From positions 1 through 6,274 of the forward strand of contig JADDKG010000415.1 in the NCBI GenBank assembly GCA_020253895.1: 6,274 nt of DNA, in the 5' to 3' direction. This document shows positions 1 through 6,163 of the stretch, piece after piece. The notes under the pieces were generated by a model. It made no database searches. It was not told where the DNA came from and worked only from the letters and a program-made list of their open reading frames with translations. Positions within the stretch are counted from its first letter, which is position 1. Every line of letters begins with the position of its first letter. Origin of the DNA: Rubrobacter sp. (GTDB lineage Bacteria > Actinomycetota > Rubrobacteria > Rubrobacterales > Rubrobacteraceae). The position numbers and the translations under genes are program-made.

Positions 1-1157
1 AGCGTCGCGGCGACGACCTCCATAGAGCCGCGGGCGTTCGAGGCCGAGCCGACCGCGACGGCCTGCCAAAAGGGGATACCGCCCAGGTGGGCGCCGAGGG
101 TCCCTCCCAGGAGCTTGCTCGCGGAGGCCGCCAGGATCACCAGAGCGCACACCCCCAGAAGGGAAGGCTCCAGCAGGCCGCCAAGATCCACCTTCAGCCC
201 GGATGTCGCGAAGAAGATCGGGGCGAAGAATCCCATGACGATGCTCTCCAGGCGGCGTCTGCAGCGCTCGTCTACGTGCGGCGACTGTCCGACCAGGATC
301 CCCCCGATAAACGCGCCCAGGATGACGTGTACCCCCAGAAGCTGGGTAACGGCGGCCAGGACGAACGAGACGCTCAGGGAAACCGCGATCATCGGGTAGC
401 CGGTGCGCATCCTCCGGGCCATGCCCGTGAGGAAGACAACCGCCGGACGGCCCGCTAAGTAGGCGAGCAGCAGGAAGAGCACCACGCCTCCCGTGGAGGA
501 CGCGAGCGATGCCGGCCCCGCCTCTCCTGCCGCCAACCCGGCGGCGCCGGAGAGGAGGATCCAGCCGGCGGTATCCGTCGCCACGGCAGCGGATAGTATG
601 GTCGCTCCGATGGGTGTGCGGACGAGGCCGAGATCCCCGAGGATCCTCGCCAGCACCGGGACCGCCGTGATGGTCATCATCACGGCCACGAATAGCACGA
701 AGACCACCCTATCGGGTGCCGTACCGTTGAGCTCCGGAGAGAAAGACAGAAGGTATCCCAGCACGATGCCGGCCAGAAGGGGGATCAGCATGCCCAGGAC
801 CGTCACGTAAGCCGCCGCCCTGCCCACCCGTCGCAGGATGCGCGGTTCGGTCTCCATGCCGGCCACTATAAGTAGGAGCATTATCCCCAGCCAGGAGAAC
901 GCCTCCAGGATGTGACGCCCGCTCTCATCCCGCGGCACGAAGATTGCCTCGTACAGCTCGGGAAACATACCCCCGAGCAGGGATGGCCCCAGCACGATCC
1001 CTGCTAGAAGCTCACCCGCTATCGCGGGCTGGCCGAGCCGCGCGAAGAGTTCACCCAAAAGCCGCGCCGCAGCCAGGAGGATCGCCAGCTGCACCACGAA
1101 CCTCAGCAGCTGGAGGTCGCTCAACGGCTCTACCAACAGTAGGATGCCCAGGACCAT
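1..1157 (-). CDS. CPA2-type monovalent cation/H+ antiporter (KefB/NapA-like), N-terminal 385 residues, runs off left edge
   Basis: This is an integral membrane exchanger that would swap Na+ or K+ for H+ across the cytoplasmic membrane. The minus frame is open from the ATG at 1157 to base 1 and encodes successive hydrophobic helices. Family landmarks are GQPAIAGELLAGIVLGPSLL (about residues 42-61), LLLIVAGMETE (about 93-103), MMTITAVPVLARIL, ATDTAGWILL (about 193-202), FFAPIFFATSGLKVDL, and SNARGSMEVV near the window edge. The core helix reads T194-D195, where electrogenic CPA2 members usually have D-D; known electroneutral relatives have N-D or Q-D, so electroneutral exchange is possible (inference). 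The ATG at 1157 is the first start after an in-frame stop near 1208, but no clear Shine-Dalgarno precedes it; TTG at 1136 is an alternative. The C-terminus, including any regulatory domain, is outside the window. A promoter candidate lies 105-134 bases upstream. The family is sure; the ion is not. Confidence 0.93.
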   Translation of the reverse strand, partial: MVLGILLLVEPLSDLQLLRFVVQLAILLAAARLLGELFARLGQPAIAGELLAGIVLGPSLLGGMFPELYEAIFVPRDESGRHILEAFSWLGIMLLLIVAGMETEPRILRRVGRAAAYVTVLGMLIPLLAGIVLGYLLSFSPELNGTAPDRVVFVLFVAVMMTITAVPVLARILGDLGLVRTPIGATILSAAVATDTAGWILLSGAAGLAAGEAGPASLASSTGGVVLFLLLAYLAGRPAVVFLTGMARRMRTGYPMIAVSLSVSFVLAAVTQLLGVHVILGAFIGGILVGQSPHVDERCRRRLESIVMGFFAPIFFATSGLKVDLGGLLEPSLLGVCALVILAASASKLLGGTLGAHLGGIPFWQAVAVGSASNARGSMEVVAAT

Positions 1158-1234
1158 GCTAACTGGCTTGCGGCGAGGACGAAGGCCCCGAGGGTGCGCC
1201 CGGTCTCATATACAGCCTTGCGATCTCCATCCAT
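1130..1234 (-). CDS. Possible 34-codon leader ORF overlapping the antiporter start
   Basis: A short ORF starts at ATG 1234 and ends with TAG at 1132-1130, so its last 28 bases overlap the start of the antiporter in another frame. The peptide begins MDGDRKAVYETGRTLGAFVL and is mildly hydrophobic in its second half. I do not recognise it. It lies inside the predicted 5' untranslated region and could provide translational coupling for an antiporter that has no obvious ribosome binding site. It could equally be the true N-terminus of the antiporter displaced by a frameshift, or chance. No strong Shine-Dalgarno is visible for it. Confidence 0.2.
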   Translation of the reverse strand: MDGDRKAVYETGRTLGAFVLAASQLAWSWASYCW

Positions 1235-1261
1235 CTCAGAGCGCAGAAAACCTCTACACTT

Positions 1262-1291
1262 AGTATCTGAACCAGGCACGCGACACGTCAA
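1262..1291 (-). promoter_or_regulatory. Candidate sigma-70-type promoter for the antiporter gene
   Basis: On the minus strand TTGACG (1291-1286, five of six matches to the -35 consensus) is followed after an 18-base spacer by GATACT (1267-1262, four of six to the -10 consensus). Transcription would begin near 1254 and leave a leader of about 97 bases before the ATG at 1157. The rest of the gap 1158-1391 shows nothing I can name. Its placement between a pseudogene end and the next gene start supports it, but no transcript evidence is available. Confidence 0.45.
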
Positions 1292-1391
1292 CTGGCTGCG
1301 CTAACGGAAGATCCAAAGCCGATATTGTTTATTGCGATCCTGACCGGCGAGCGTGGTCCGAGACTCTTCTACCGGTGTCTTGCGTACAGAC

Positions 1392-2921
1392 CTATCTGAA
1401 CTCGTAGCCCGTGCCCGGGAGCTGCGAGAGGAGGGTCTGGGGCTGGTCGGTGGCGGTCACGCGTCCCTCAATCCGGGGAGAGACTGGGGAGTGAACCTTC
1501 AGGTACTCCTCTATGACGTCGTGCAGGGTGAAGCTCTTGGTCTGGGGATTCCGGACGTTCTGTATGCGGCAGAGCGTGGTTACGGGGTCTCCCTCGCGCT
1601 CGCAGGCCGCGATGGTGTAGGTCGCGGCGGGATCGAGGTCCCGACCTCCGATCTTGACCCAATTCACCCGGGAGCCCTTGGGTTTGCTGGAGATGAGGTT
1701 CATCTCCATACCCGAGCATCGCACGACCCAGCCCCCGAAACGCTTGGTCGGGTCCGGGGCGAAGACGTTCTCCGGCTCCTGCTCCCACCAGTCGAGGATC
1801 TGCTGCCCCGTAACCTCGCCGGTCCTCACGTTGGTGTTCACCGGGAGCATGCTCCGGAGGTGCTCCTTGGTGATGTCCGCCTTCCCGGATGAATCGGGCA
1901 CGAGCGGCGGGCAGAAGCGGAAGCCGTTGGAGAGCGCCACGTCGGTTCCGACCTTCCAGCGGAGCGCGTCGGTTGTGAGGTTGTCCATCGGGGTCTCGAG
2001 GACGAAGTAGCGCACCAGGGGGGTCGTAGTCTGGCCCAGGACGCGCTCTATCTACTTGCCTTGTACGGCTTCCGGACGCTGTTCACCCCCGGCGCTGCAT
2101 CTCGCGCTCCTCCGGGTACTTCTCGGGATCCACCTCCATAAGAGCTGGTAACCCTGCTCCCTGATCCGCTCGTGGGTGTCGGCGCCGAGGATGTAATCCG
2201 CCCCTTCGGTGTAGGATTGGTTCGCGAGGTGCACCTGCTGGGCGAGGCCCATGTGGGTCATCACGAAGACCAGCTCGCACCCCTCCTGCTCCCTGAGTAT
2301 CCTGATGTGCTCGGCGATGTTGGCCTCGGGGAAGGTGAACTTAATGCCCTTGCTGTACGAGGGAGACTGCCTTTTGGGCACCAAAGGGTCGTTGTAGCCG
2401 ATGAAGCCGAGTTTGACCCCGCGCACCTTCCGTGACGTAGTGCGGCAGGAAGAGGAAGTCTCCGGGGCTGCCGTTCACGTCGTGGAACATGTTGGTGCAG
2501 ACTACGGGAGCGTCGTACTCGCCCGCGACCTTGAGGAGTTGGTCCTTACCGTAGACGACCTACCAGTTGCCCGGCAGCACGAGGTCGTAGCGCATGTAGT
2601 TCATGAGCGGGACCATCGCCTCGCCCCGGCTGAGAGCCGCCACCGCGCCGCCCTGGAAGCAGTCGCCCGTATCCGCGAGCAGCGTGCCCTCCGGATTCTG
2701 CCGGCGCACGCTCTCCACGAGGGACTTGATGCTGGAGAAGCCGCCCTGCTTGCGGTAGACGGCGCGGTTGTTCTCCCAGAAGAACTCGTCATGGGTGTTG
2801 AGCTGGGCGTGGATGTCCGTGGTCTGGAGGATCATCAGGTGCTTTGCCGCGCCCCTCCGGACGGCCTTGCTTCTCCGGGCCTCCCGCGCCAGCGCCTCGT
2901 TTCCAGCCAGCCCGCTAACTA
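1392..2921 (-). pseudogene. 5'-nucleotidase/SoxB-like metallophosphatase, multiply disrupted and 5'-truncated
   Basis: The intact family is a two-metal phosphoesterase with an N-terminal metallophos domain and a C-terminal 5'-nucleotidase domain. Visible in order on the minus strand are LQTTDIHAQL and LADTGDCFQGG (metal ligands), LPGNW followed by TAG (2562-2560) where the GN(H/W)E motif needs a glutamate codon, VFVMTHMGLAQQ, GADTHERIRE, then RYFVLETPMDNLTTDALRW and ALSNGFRFCPPL of the nucleotide-binding domain, ending with TAG at 1394-1392. Lesions are: the 5' end lost at the IS982 left terminus (about 2921); the nonsense codon at 2560; a frameshift near 2426-2437; a probable internal deletion near 2157, where about 30 residues expected after GADTHERIRE are missing; frameshifts near 2140 and 2097; and a stop at 2054-2052. 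The last segment (2051-1392) is intact and in frame from IERVLGQTTTPLVRY onward. The W in GNW recalls SoxB (GHWE), but substrate cannot be assigned. That it is dead is certain; subfamily is moderately sure. Confidence 0.9.
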
Positions 2922-2945
2922 ACCTCGTGTGCAAGTTTCTTTGAA
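2919..2945 (+). repeat. IS982 copy 1 left terminal inverted repeat
   Basis: CTAACCTCGTGTGCAAGTTT on the plus strand matches the complement of the right end, CTAACCTGATGTGCGGGTTT, at 16 of 20 positions. The outer end of copy 2 on the minus strand (GCTTACCCCGTGTGCACGAG) is a decayed version of the same sequence. Confidence 0.7.
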
Positions 2946-2961
2946 AGATTGAACTAGAGTA

Positions 2962-3017
2962 GAGACCTCCTTACGCTCGGTGGTGCTCCAAATCCATCGA
3001 GAACGAAAGGAGGTCTC
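2962..3017 (+). promoter_or_regulatory. Hairpin sequestering the IS982 transposase ribosome binding site
   Basis: A perfect 11-base inverted repeat, GAGACCTCCTT (2962-2972) and AAGGAGGTCTC (3007-3017), is separated by 34 bases. The right arm contains the Shine-Dalgarno AAGGAGG (3007-3013), nine bases before the GTG start at 3023. Transcripts entering from outside the element would include both arms and hide the site. A transcript starting inside the loop would leave it open. This is a known protective device in other insertion sequences; here it is inferred from sequence. Confidence 0.65.
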
Positions 3018-3022
3018 CGCTG

Positions 3023-3907
3023 GTGGCTCTTAGCACCTTCATCATCTTCTCCGTCTTCTGCCTCCTAGACGATCACCTCAAAGATCGGGAACCCCGGCGC
3101 CAGCGTGGCCCCGCTCCTAAGCTCTCCGACTCTGAGGTCATTACCATCGAGATCGTAGGCGAGTTCCTCGGAATAGACACCGACAAGGCCATCTTCGACT
3201 ACTTCCGACGTCATTATGGCGAGTGGTTCCCCGCCCTCAGAGAGGTCCATCGCACCACCTTCGCCAGACAGGCGGCTAACCTCTGGAAGCTCAAGGAAGA
3301 CCTCTGGCAAGAGCTCCTCGCCCTCACTCCCCACGACCCTACTTTCGCCATCTGCGACTCGATGCCCTTGCCCGCATGCCTCTTCGCCCGGGCCTACCGC
3401 TGCTCTCGGTTCAAGGGGGAGGCCGCCTTGGGCAAGGACACGCTTCTCAGGCAGACCTTCTACGGTTTCCGGGTACACGTAAGGGTCTCTGCTGGCCTGG
3501 GGTTATCACCCGCTTCTCGGTAGCCCCGGCCAACGCCCATGAGCTCTCCGTGCTTCCAGCACTCGCCGAGAAAACCTCCGGGGTTACCGTAGGAGACCGC
3601 AACTACCACTCGCCCAAAACCAGAGAAGAGTTGGCTACCATGGGCGTAGAGCTTGTGGCCCTGTATTCCTCCAAGAAGCGAGACCCCACCCCGAAAAAGA
3701 GTGCCTTCCTCAGCCGGCTTCGCTACCGCATAGACACCGTTTTTTCGCAGCTGACCGAGCGGTATTCCATAAAGCGAGTGTGGGCGCGTGACCTGTGGCA
3801 CTTGGGCAAGCAGATTGCTGCGCAAGGTGCTCTCTCACACCGTAGCCTTCCTGCTCAATCACCAAATGGGCAATCCACCTCTACAGCTCTCCAAGCTACT
3901 CACCTGA
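3023..3907 (+). pseudogene. IS982-family DDE transposase, broken by two frameshifts
   Basis: The start is GTG 3023 behind AAGGAGG. The repaired product is about 293 residues, normal for the family. The N-terminal part reads MALSTFIIFSVFCLLDDHLK; the catalytic core has ICDSMPLPACLFARAYRC (D112, codon at 3356), VGDRNYHSPKTREEL (D, codon 3595) and QLTERYSIKRVWARDLWHL (E, codon 3757), so all DDE residues are present. The first frame ends at TAG 3521-3523 after HVRV because TCTCT at 3486-3490 holds two extra bases compared with the expected VCWPGVITRF. The second frame shifts again in GGG at 3804-3806, where one extra G displaces SRLLRKVLSHTVAFLLNHQM. The net change is +3, so the final TGA at 3905 is back in the original frame. 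The two indels point to decay or read errors, not programmed frameshifting. Confidence 0.9.
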
Positions 3908-3928
3908 AAAACCCGCACATCAGGTTAG
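3903..3928 (-). repeat. IS982 copy 1 right terminal inverted repeat
   Basis: On the minus strand it reads CTAACCTGATGTGCGGGTTT, the partner of the left repeat. It overlaps the transposase stop TGA at 3905-3907. It also supplies the stop codon (TGA, 3922-3920) that ends the truncated IS110 transposase reading in from the right. Confidence 0.7.
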
Positions 3929-4357
3929 CTTGGTTCTCGCGCCGACGAGCGCCTCGCGCGAGCGAACGAGGGCCAGGTGGGCCTGCGATTCTCGCCCGCG
4001 ATGCCTGACGGGAGAGAGCAACCGGGGGTCGAGACGCGCCAGGCGCGCCAAGTTCTCCGCGTCGAGCCGGTCCGTCTTGCGCCCCTCAGCGTAGATGAGC
4101 CTGAGCTTGCGAGCGTTAGCCACCAGCACCTCGTGGCCGCACTCCTCCAGCAGGCGGCTGATCCACGGCGAGTGGGTGCCGGTCTCGATCGCCACACGCA
4201 TCGGCTGGTGCCCGGCGAAGCGGACCTCGAAAGCTTCTTTGCTGGTGGTGATGCGGCCCTCCTCGATCACCTCCCCGGTTTCGGTGTCCAGCAGGCACAG
4301 GTAGCTGTAGCGGTCGCCCACGTCGATGCCGGCAGTGATGCTGTGCTGGGTGGTCAT
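3920..4357 (-). pseudogene. IS110-family DEDD transposase, C-terminally truncated
   Basis: This 145-residue frame is the RuvC-like N-terminal domain of an IS110 recombinase. Catalytic acidic residues are all visible: D12 in TAGIDVGDRYS, E58 in RVAIETGTHSPW, and D96 and D99 in GRKTDRLDAENLARL, with the spacing typical of the family. The domain continues to LVGARTKL, where homologs carry on for another 200 or so residues including the serine-containing C-terminal domain. Here the last residue and the stop (TGA 3922-3920) come from the IS982 terminal repeat. The start ATG 4357 follows AAGGAGG with only three bases between and gives the N-terminus expected for the family. A TTG at 4594 extends the frame but adds low-complexity basic sequence, so I reject it. 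It cannot carry out transposition alone. Confidence 0.9.
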
Positions 4358-4631
4358 GGTCCTCCTTCCCGCAGACTCCGTACGCTCACCATCGTAAGAG
4401 TCGCGCGGAGTCTTTGTCTCGGACCTTCTCATCCCATTTGCTTTCGGCTGTGGATTACCACGTGCCCTTCTCCCGCCCTTCCGTATGCCCAGCATCTTCT
4501 GTTGTGGCAGAATCTCTTTCGCGGGTCCATGCGCGCGCCCTCCCGTTGACGTTGGACACCGACAAGGGGACCGCAGGACCCGCCCTCTTTTCAACTCCGA
4601 GGCTCATCCACGGTTGCCTGGGGTGCTACCC
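4358..4631 (-). ncRNA. IS110 left-end non-coding region, candidate bridge RNA locus
   Basis: In IS110-group elements such as IS621 the non-coding left end upstream of the recombinase gene encodes a structured bridge RNA that pairs with donor and target DNA. This gap is in that position and orientation. I see three inverted repeats: GGACCCGC/GCGGGTCC (4576-4583 with 4521-4528, 47-base loop), the small hairpin GTGGATTACCAC (4450-4461), and CGGAGTCT/AGACTCCG (4406-4413 with 4373-4380, 25-base loop) just before the transposase ribosome binding site. I cannot define the RNA ends or the guide loops by eye. The large loop of the first repeat is the better place to look for them. Confidence 0.35.
4373..4413 (-). 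promoter_or_regulatory. Inverted repeat just upstream of the IS110 transposase ribosome binding site
   Basis: The minus strand reads AGACTCCG (4413-4406), 25 bases, then CGGAGTCT (4380-4373), a perfect 8-base stem. Seven bases later comes GGAGG at 4365-4361 and then the ATG at 4357. It may be the 3' end of the candidate bridge RNA, or a transcription stop or translation control separating that RNA from the transposase message. There is no U-tract, so a simple intrinsic terminator is not supported. Confidence 0.4.
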
Positions 4632-4912
4632 GTTCCTTGAGCTTTCAGAGGTTTTTGCGGTTTAGCGGGCGAAGGCGGTCCTATGCACCTCGCCGAGGGA
4701 AGGAACCATTCGCCGTAGTGACGGAGGAAGAAGAGATAAATTCCCTTGTGTCGGTGTCGAAGCCGAGGAACTCGCCTACGATCTCTATAATGGTAAAGAC
4801 ATCTGCATCAGAGAGCTTGGGAGCGGGGTCCGCGGCTTCTGATGCGCCGCCCTTTGAGACGGTCGTCGATGAGGCAGAAGACGGAGAAGATGATGAAGGT
4901 GCTAAGATCCAT
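4632..4912 (-). pseudogene. IS982-family transposase N-terminal fragment, multiply frameshifted
   Basis: From ATG 4912 the frame reads MDLSTFIIFSVFCLIDDRLK. An extra C in the CCCC run (about 4825-4828) moves the homology to another frame, which reads PAPKLSDADVFTI then EIVGEFLGFDTDT. A two-base AC duplication (about 4747-4751) shifts it again to IYLFFLRHYGEWF. A further single-base loss near 4702-4712 and a TAA in place of a glutamine codon follow in the ARQTA-like segment. Homology ends at LKE. About 95 of roughly 293 residues remain, none of them catalytic. Copy 1 gives the reading needed to recognise it. Confidence 0.8.
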
Positions 4913-4916
4913 AGCA

Positions 4917-4968
4917 AGAAGACGTTCGTTGCCATTTTTGGAGAACTCCGAGCGTAGGGAGGTCTTCT
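4917..4968 (-). repeat. Remnant of the 5' hairpin in IS982 copy 2
   Basis: AGAAGAC (4968-4962 on the minus strand) and GTCTTCT (4923-4917) form a perfect 7-base stem in the position of the copy 1 hairpin. The base sequence differs from copy 1 but pairing is kept, while the Shine-Dalgarno part of the right arm (AAGGAG) has been lost. Confidence 0.4.
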
Positions 4969-5012
4969 CCGTTGCTCAACTCCTCAAAGTAAACTCGTGC
5001 ACACGGGGTAAG

Positions 5013-6143
5013 CTACGAGGAGACCACCTGCACATCCACGCCCTCGCCGACCTCGTAGATAAAGCGGTCTATCACGTCCCCGCGCCAGAACTTCTCCCAC
5101 CTGGTGCGCCGGGGATGCCCCATGATGACGTAGGTCACGTTGTGCTCACGGGCAAAGCGGACCAGCTCGTCGACGACATCCCTGCCCTTGAGCCACACCA
5201 CCTCCGCGCCGAGCTCGCGGGCGAACTGCAGGTTCTCCGAGATCTGGCGCTGGGCGGTCGCAGAGAGCTTCTCGGGAGCCTCGCGCGGGGTCTGTACGTA
5301 GACCGCATACCAGTCGGTGTTCATCCTACCGGCGACCCGGCTGCCGCGCCGCAGCAGGCTCGTGGCGTTGGGTTTGGAGCTAAGGGCGACCATCACGCGC
5401 TCCGGCTCGCCGGAGCGGGGGCCGTTCTCCCGGCGGCGGGTGTAGCGGGCCTCGAGGTCCCGGGCGATCTCGTGCAGCGAGAGCTCCCGTAGGAGGGAGA
5501 GGTTATCCTCGGTGAAGAAGTTCTCCAGCGCCTGCCGGACCCGCTCCGGCGGGTACACCTTGCCCTCGAGCAGCCGCTCCCGGAGGGTGTCCACGGGCAC
5601 GTCAACGTTTATGAGCTCCGCGTCGCGCACCACGCGGTCCGGGACGGTCTCGCGTACCTTGACGCCGGTGGCCCGCTCGACGAACTCGTTTATGCTTTCG
5701 AGGTGCTGGATGTTCAGCGTCGAGAAAACGTTTATACCCGCTGAGAGGATCTCCTCAACATCCTCGTACCGCTTGCGGTTCTTCGAGCCGGGGGCGTTGG
5801 TGTGGGCCAGCTCGTCTATGAGCGCGATCTGGGGCTTGCGCAAGATTACGGCCTCCGTGTCCAACTCTTCGAGGATCACCCCCTTGTACTCGGTCTTCTT
5901 GCGCGGGACGATCTCGAGGTCCCCGATCATGGCCGCCGTGCGCTCCCTGCCGTGGGTCTCTATGTAGCCGCACACCACGTCCACCCCGGCGCTCTTGAGC
6001 TCGTGGGCGTCGGCGAGCATCTTGTAGGTCTTGCCCACGCCCGCGGCGAAGCCCACGTAAACGGTGAGCTTGGCTCGCTCGGCTCGCCTTATCTCTTCCA
6101 AATATTCCTCGGGGGTGCGCGACTCGTTCATGCTCTTGTGCAA
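5013..6143 (-). CDS. Short KdpD-like protein: KdpD N-terminal domain plus USP domain, no kinase
   Basis: A 376-residue soluble protein. Residues about 24-235 are the KdpD sensor domain, with Walker A GFAAGVGKT (31-39), the family signature ETHGRERT (62-69), the Walker B region IALIDELAHTN (106-116) and NVFSTLNIQHLESINEFVE. Residues about 248-376 form a universal stress protein fold with YVIMGHPRRTRW near its nucleotide-binding loop. Full KdpD (E. coli, about 890 residues) continues into four membrane helices and a histidine kinase, absent here; naturally short forms are known in cyanobacteria and Deinococcus. The protein therefore probably senses nucleotide or ionic state and acts on a partner, likely the K+ channel encoded 20 bases upstream. 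The TTG start at 6143 is chosen because GGGAGGAG lies 11 bases before it; the ATG at 6131 would sit 23 bases away. The TAG at 5015-5013 lies at the IS982 copy 2 terminus, so the last residues may have been altered. Confidence 0.92.
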   Translation of the reverse strand: MHKSMNESRTPEEYLEEIRRAERAKLTVYVGFAAGVGKTYKMLADAHELKSAGVDVVCGYIETHGRERTAAMIGDLEIVPRKKTEYKGVILEELDTEAVILRKPQIALIDELAHTNAPGSKNRKRYEDVEEILSAGINVFSTLNIQHLESINEFVERATGVKVRETVPDRVVRDAELINVDVPVDTLRERLLEGKVYPPERVRQALENFFTEDNLSLLRELSLHEIARDLEARYTRRRENGPRSGEPERVMVALSSKPNATSLLRRGSRVAGRMNTDWYAVYVQTPREAPEKLSATAQRQISENLQFARELGAEVVWLKGRDVVDELVRFAREHNVTYVIMGHPRRTRWEKFWRGDVIDRFIYEVGEGVDVQVVSS

Positions 6144-6154
6144 AGTATAGCTTT

Positions 6155-6162
6155 CTCCTCCC
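6155..6162 (-). promoter_or_regulatory. Ribosome binding site deciding a TTG start for the kdpD-like gene
   Basis: GGGAGGAG on the minus strand begins two bases after the stop of the upstream K+ channel gene. It is 11 bases from TTG 6143 and 23 from ATG 6131. The spacing favours TTG, though it is on the long side. Confidence 0.55.
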
Positions 6163-6163
6163 G

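Larger units (their letters stand above)
2919..3928 (+). mobile_element. IS982-family insertion sequence, copy 1, nearly full length
   Basis: About 1.0 kb bounded by imperfect terminal inverted repeats and carrying one DDE transposase frame. The exact termini are uncertain by a few bases; an element of ACC...GGT type would run 2922-3925. Left flank is the metallophosphatase pseudogene and right flank is an IS110 transposase, which are unrelated genes. I see no matching direct repeats beside the ends (left GCTAACTA, right TAGCTTGG). This suggests that deletion or recombination followed insertion. The element is dead unless the transposase is supplied in trans. Confidence 0.85.
3929..4631 (-). 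mobile_element. IS110-family insertion sequence remnant (left end plus 5' part of transposase)
   Basis: The fragment sits between the right end of IS982 copy 1 and the truncated edge of IS982 copy 2. It holds about 270 non-coding bases followed by the first 143 or so codons of a DEDD transposase. The distal half of the transposase and the right end are missing. The boundary at 4631/4632 is set by where homology to IS982 stops, since IS110 elements lack long terminal repeats and usually leave no duplications. Confidence 0.75.
4632..5012 (-). mobile_element. IS982-family insertion sequence, copy 2, truncated and decayed
   Basis: This minus-strand fragment aligns with the left terminus and first third of copy 1. 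Shared landmarks are the GTGTGCA end motif, GACCTCC followed by TACGCTCGG, and GATCTTAGCACCTTCATCAT, where copy 1 has GCTCTTAGCACC. Homology ends at AAGCTCAAGGAA (about 4633-4644), corresponding to the WKLKE region of the transposase. It is inverted relative to copy 1, so both 5' ends point outward from the block. It is older by its many lesions. The truncation edge meets the IS110 left end. Confidence 0.75.

Noticed and set aside
1353..1892. Long plus-strand ORFs opposite the metallophosphatase and kdpD-like genes (for example 1353-1892, 2401-2922, 4842-5492, 5802-6167)
   Set aside because: Their translations show no family motifs. They mirror the minus-strand genes and arise from high GC content.
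2560..2934. TTG-initiated 124-residue protein as a functional short phosphoesterase
   Set aside because: The TTG is inside the IS982 terminal repeat, the frame ends at a nonsense codon in a metal-site motif, and the matching downstream domains continue in broken frames.
3480..3530. Programmed frameshift in the IS982 transposase
   Set aside because: IS982 transposases are normally a single frame. The change is a two-base expansion without a slippery heptamer, and a second unrelated indel occurs downstream.
4373..4413. Intrinsic terminator upstream of the IS110 transposase
   Set aside because: The stem is real but the loop is 25 bases and no U-rich tract follows; a ribosome binding site does.
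3920..4594. Extended 224-residue IS110 frame from TTG 4594
   Set aside because: The added residues are low-complexity basic sequence over the structured left-end region; ATG 4357 gives the expected family N-terminus and follows AAGGAGG.
2914..5019. Target-site duplication GCTA beside the outer IS982 ends (2914-2917 and 5012-5015)
   Set aside because: Only four bases agree, shorter than expected for IS982, and the following bases differ; chance is likely.
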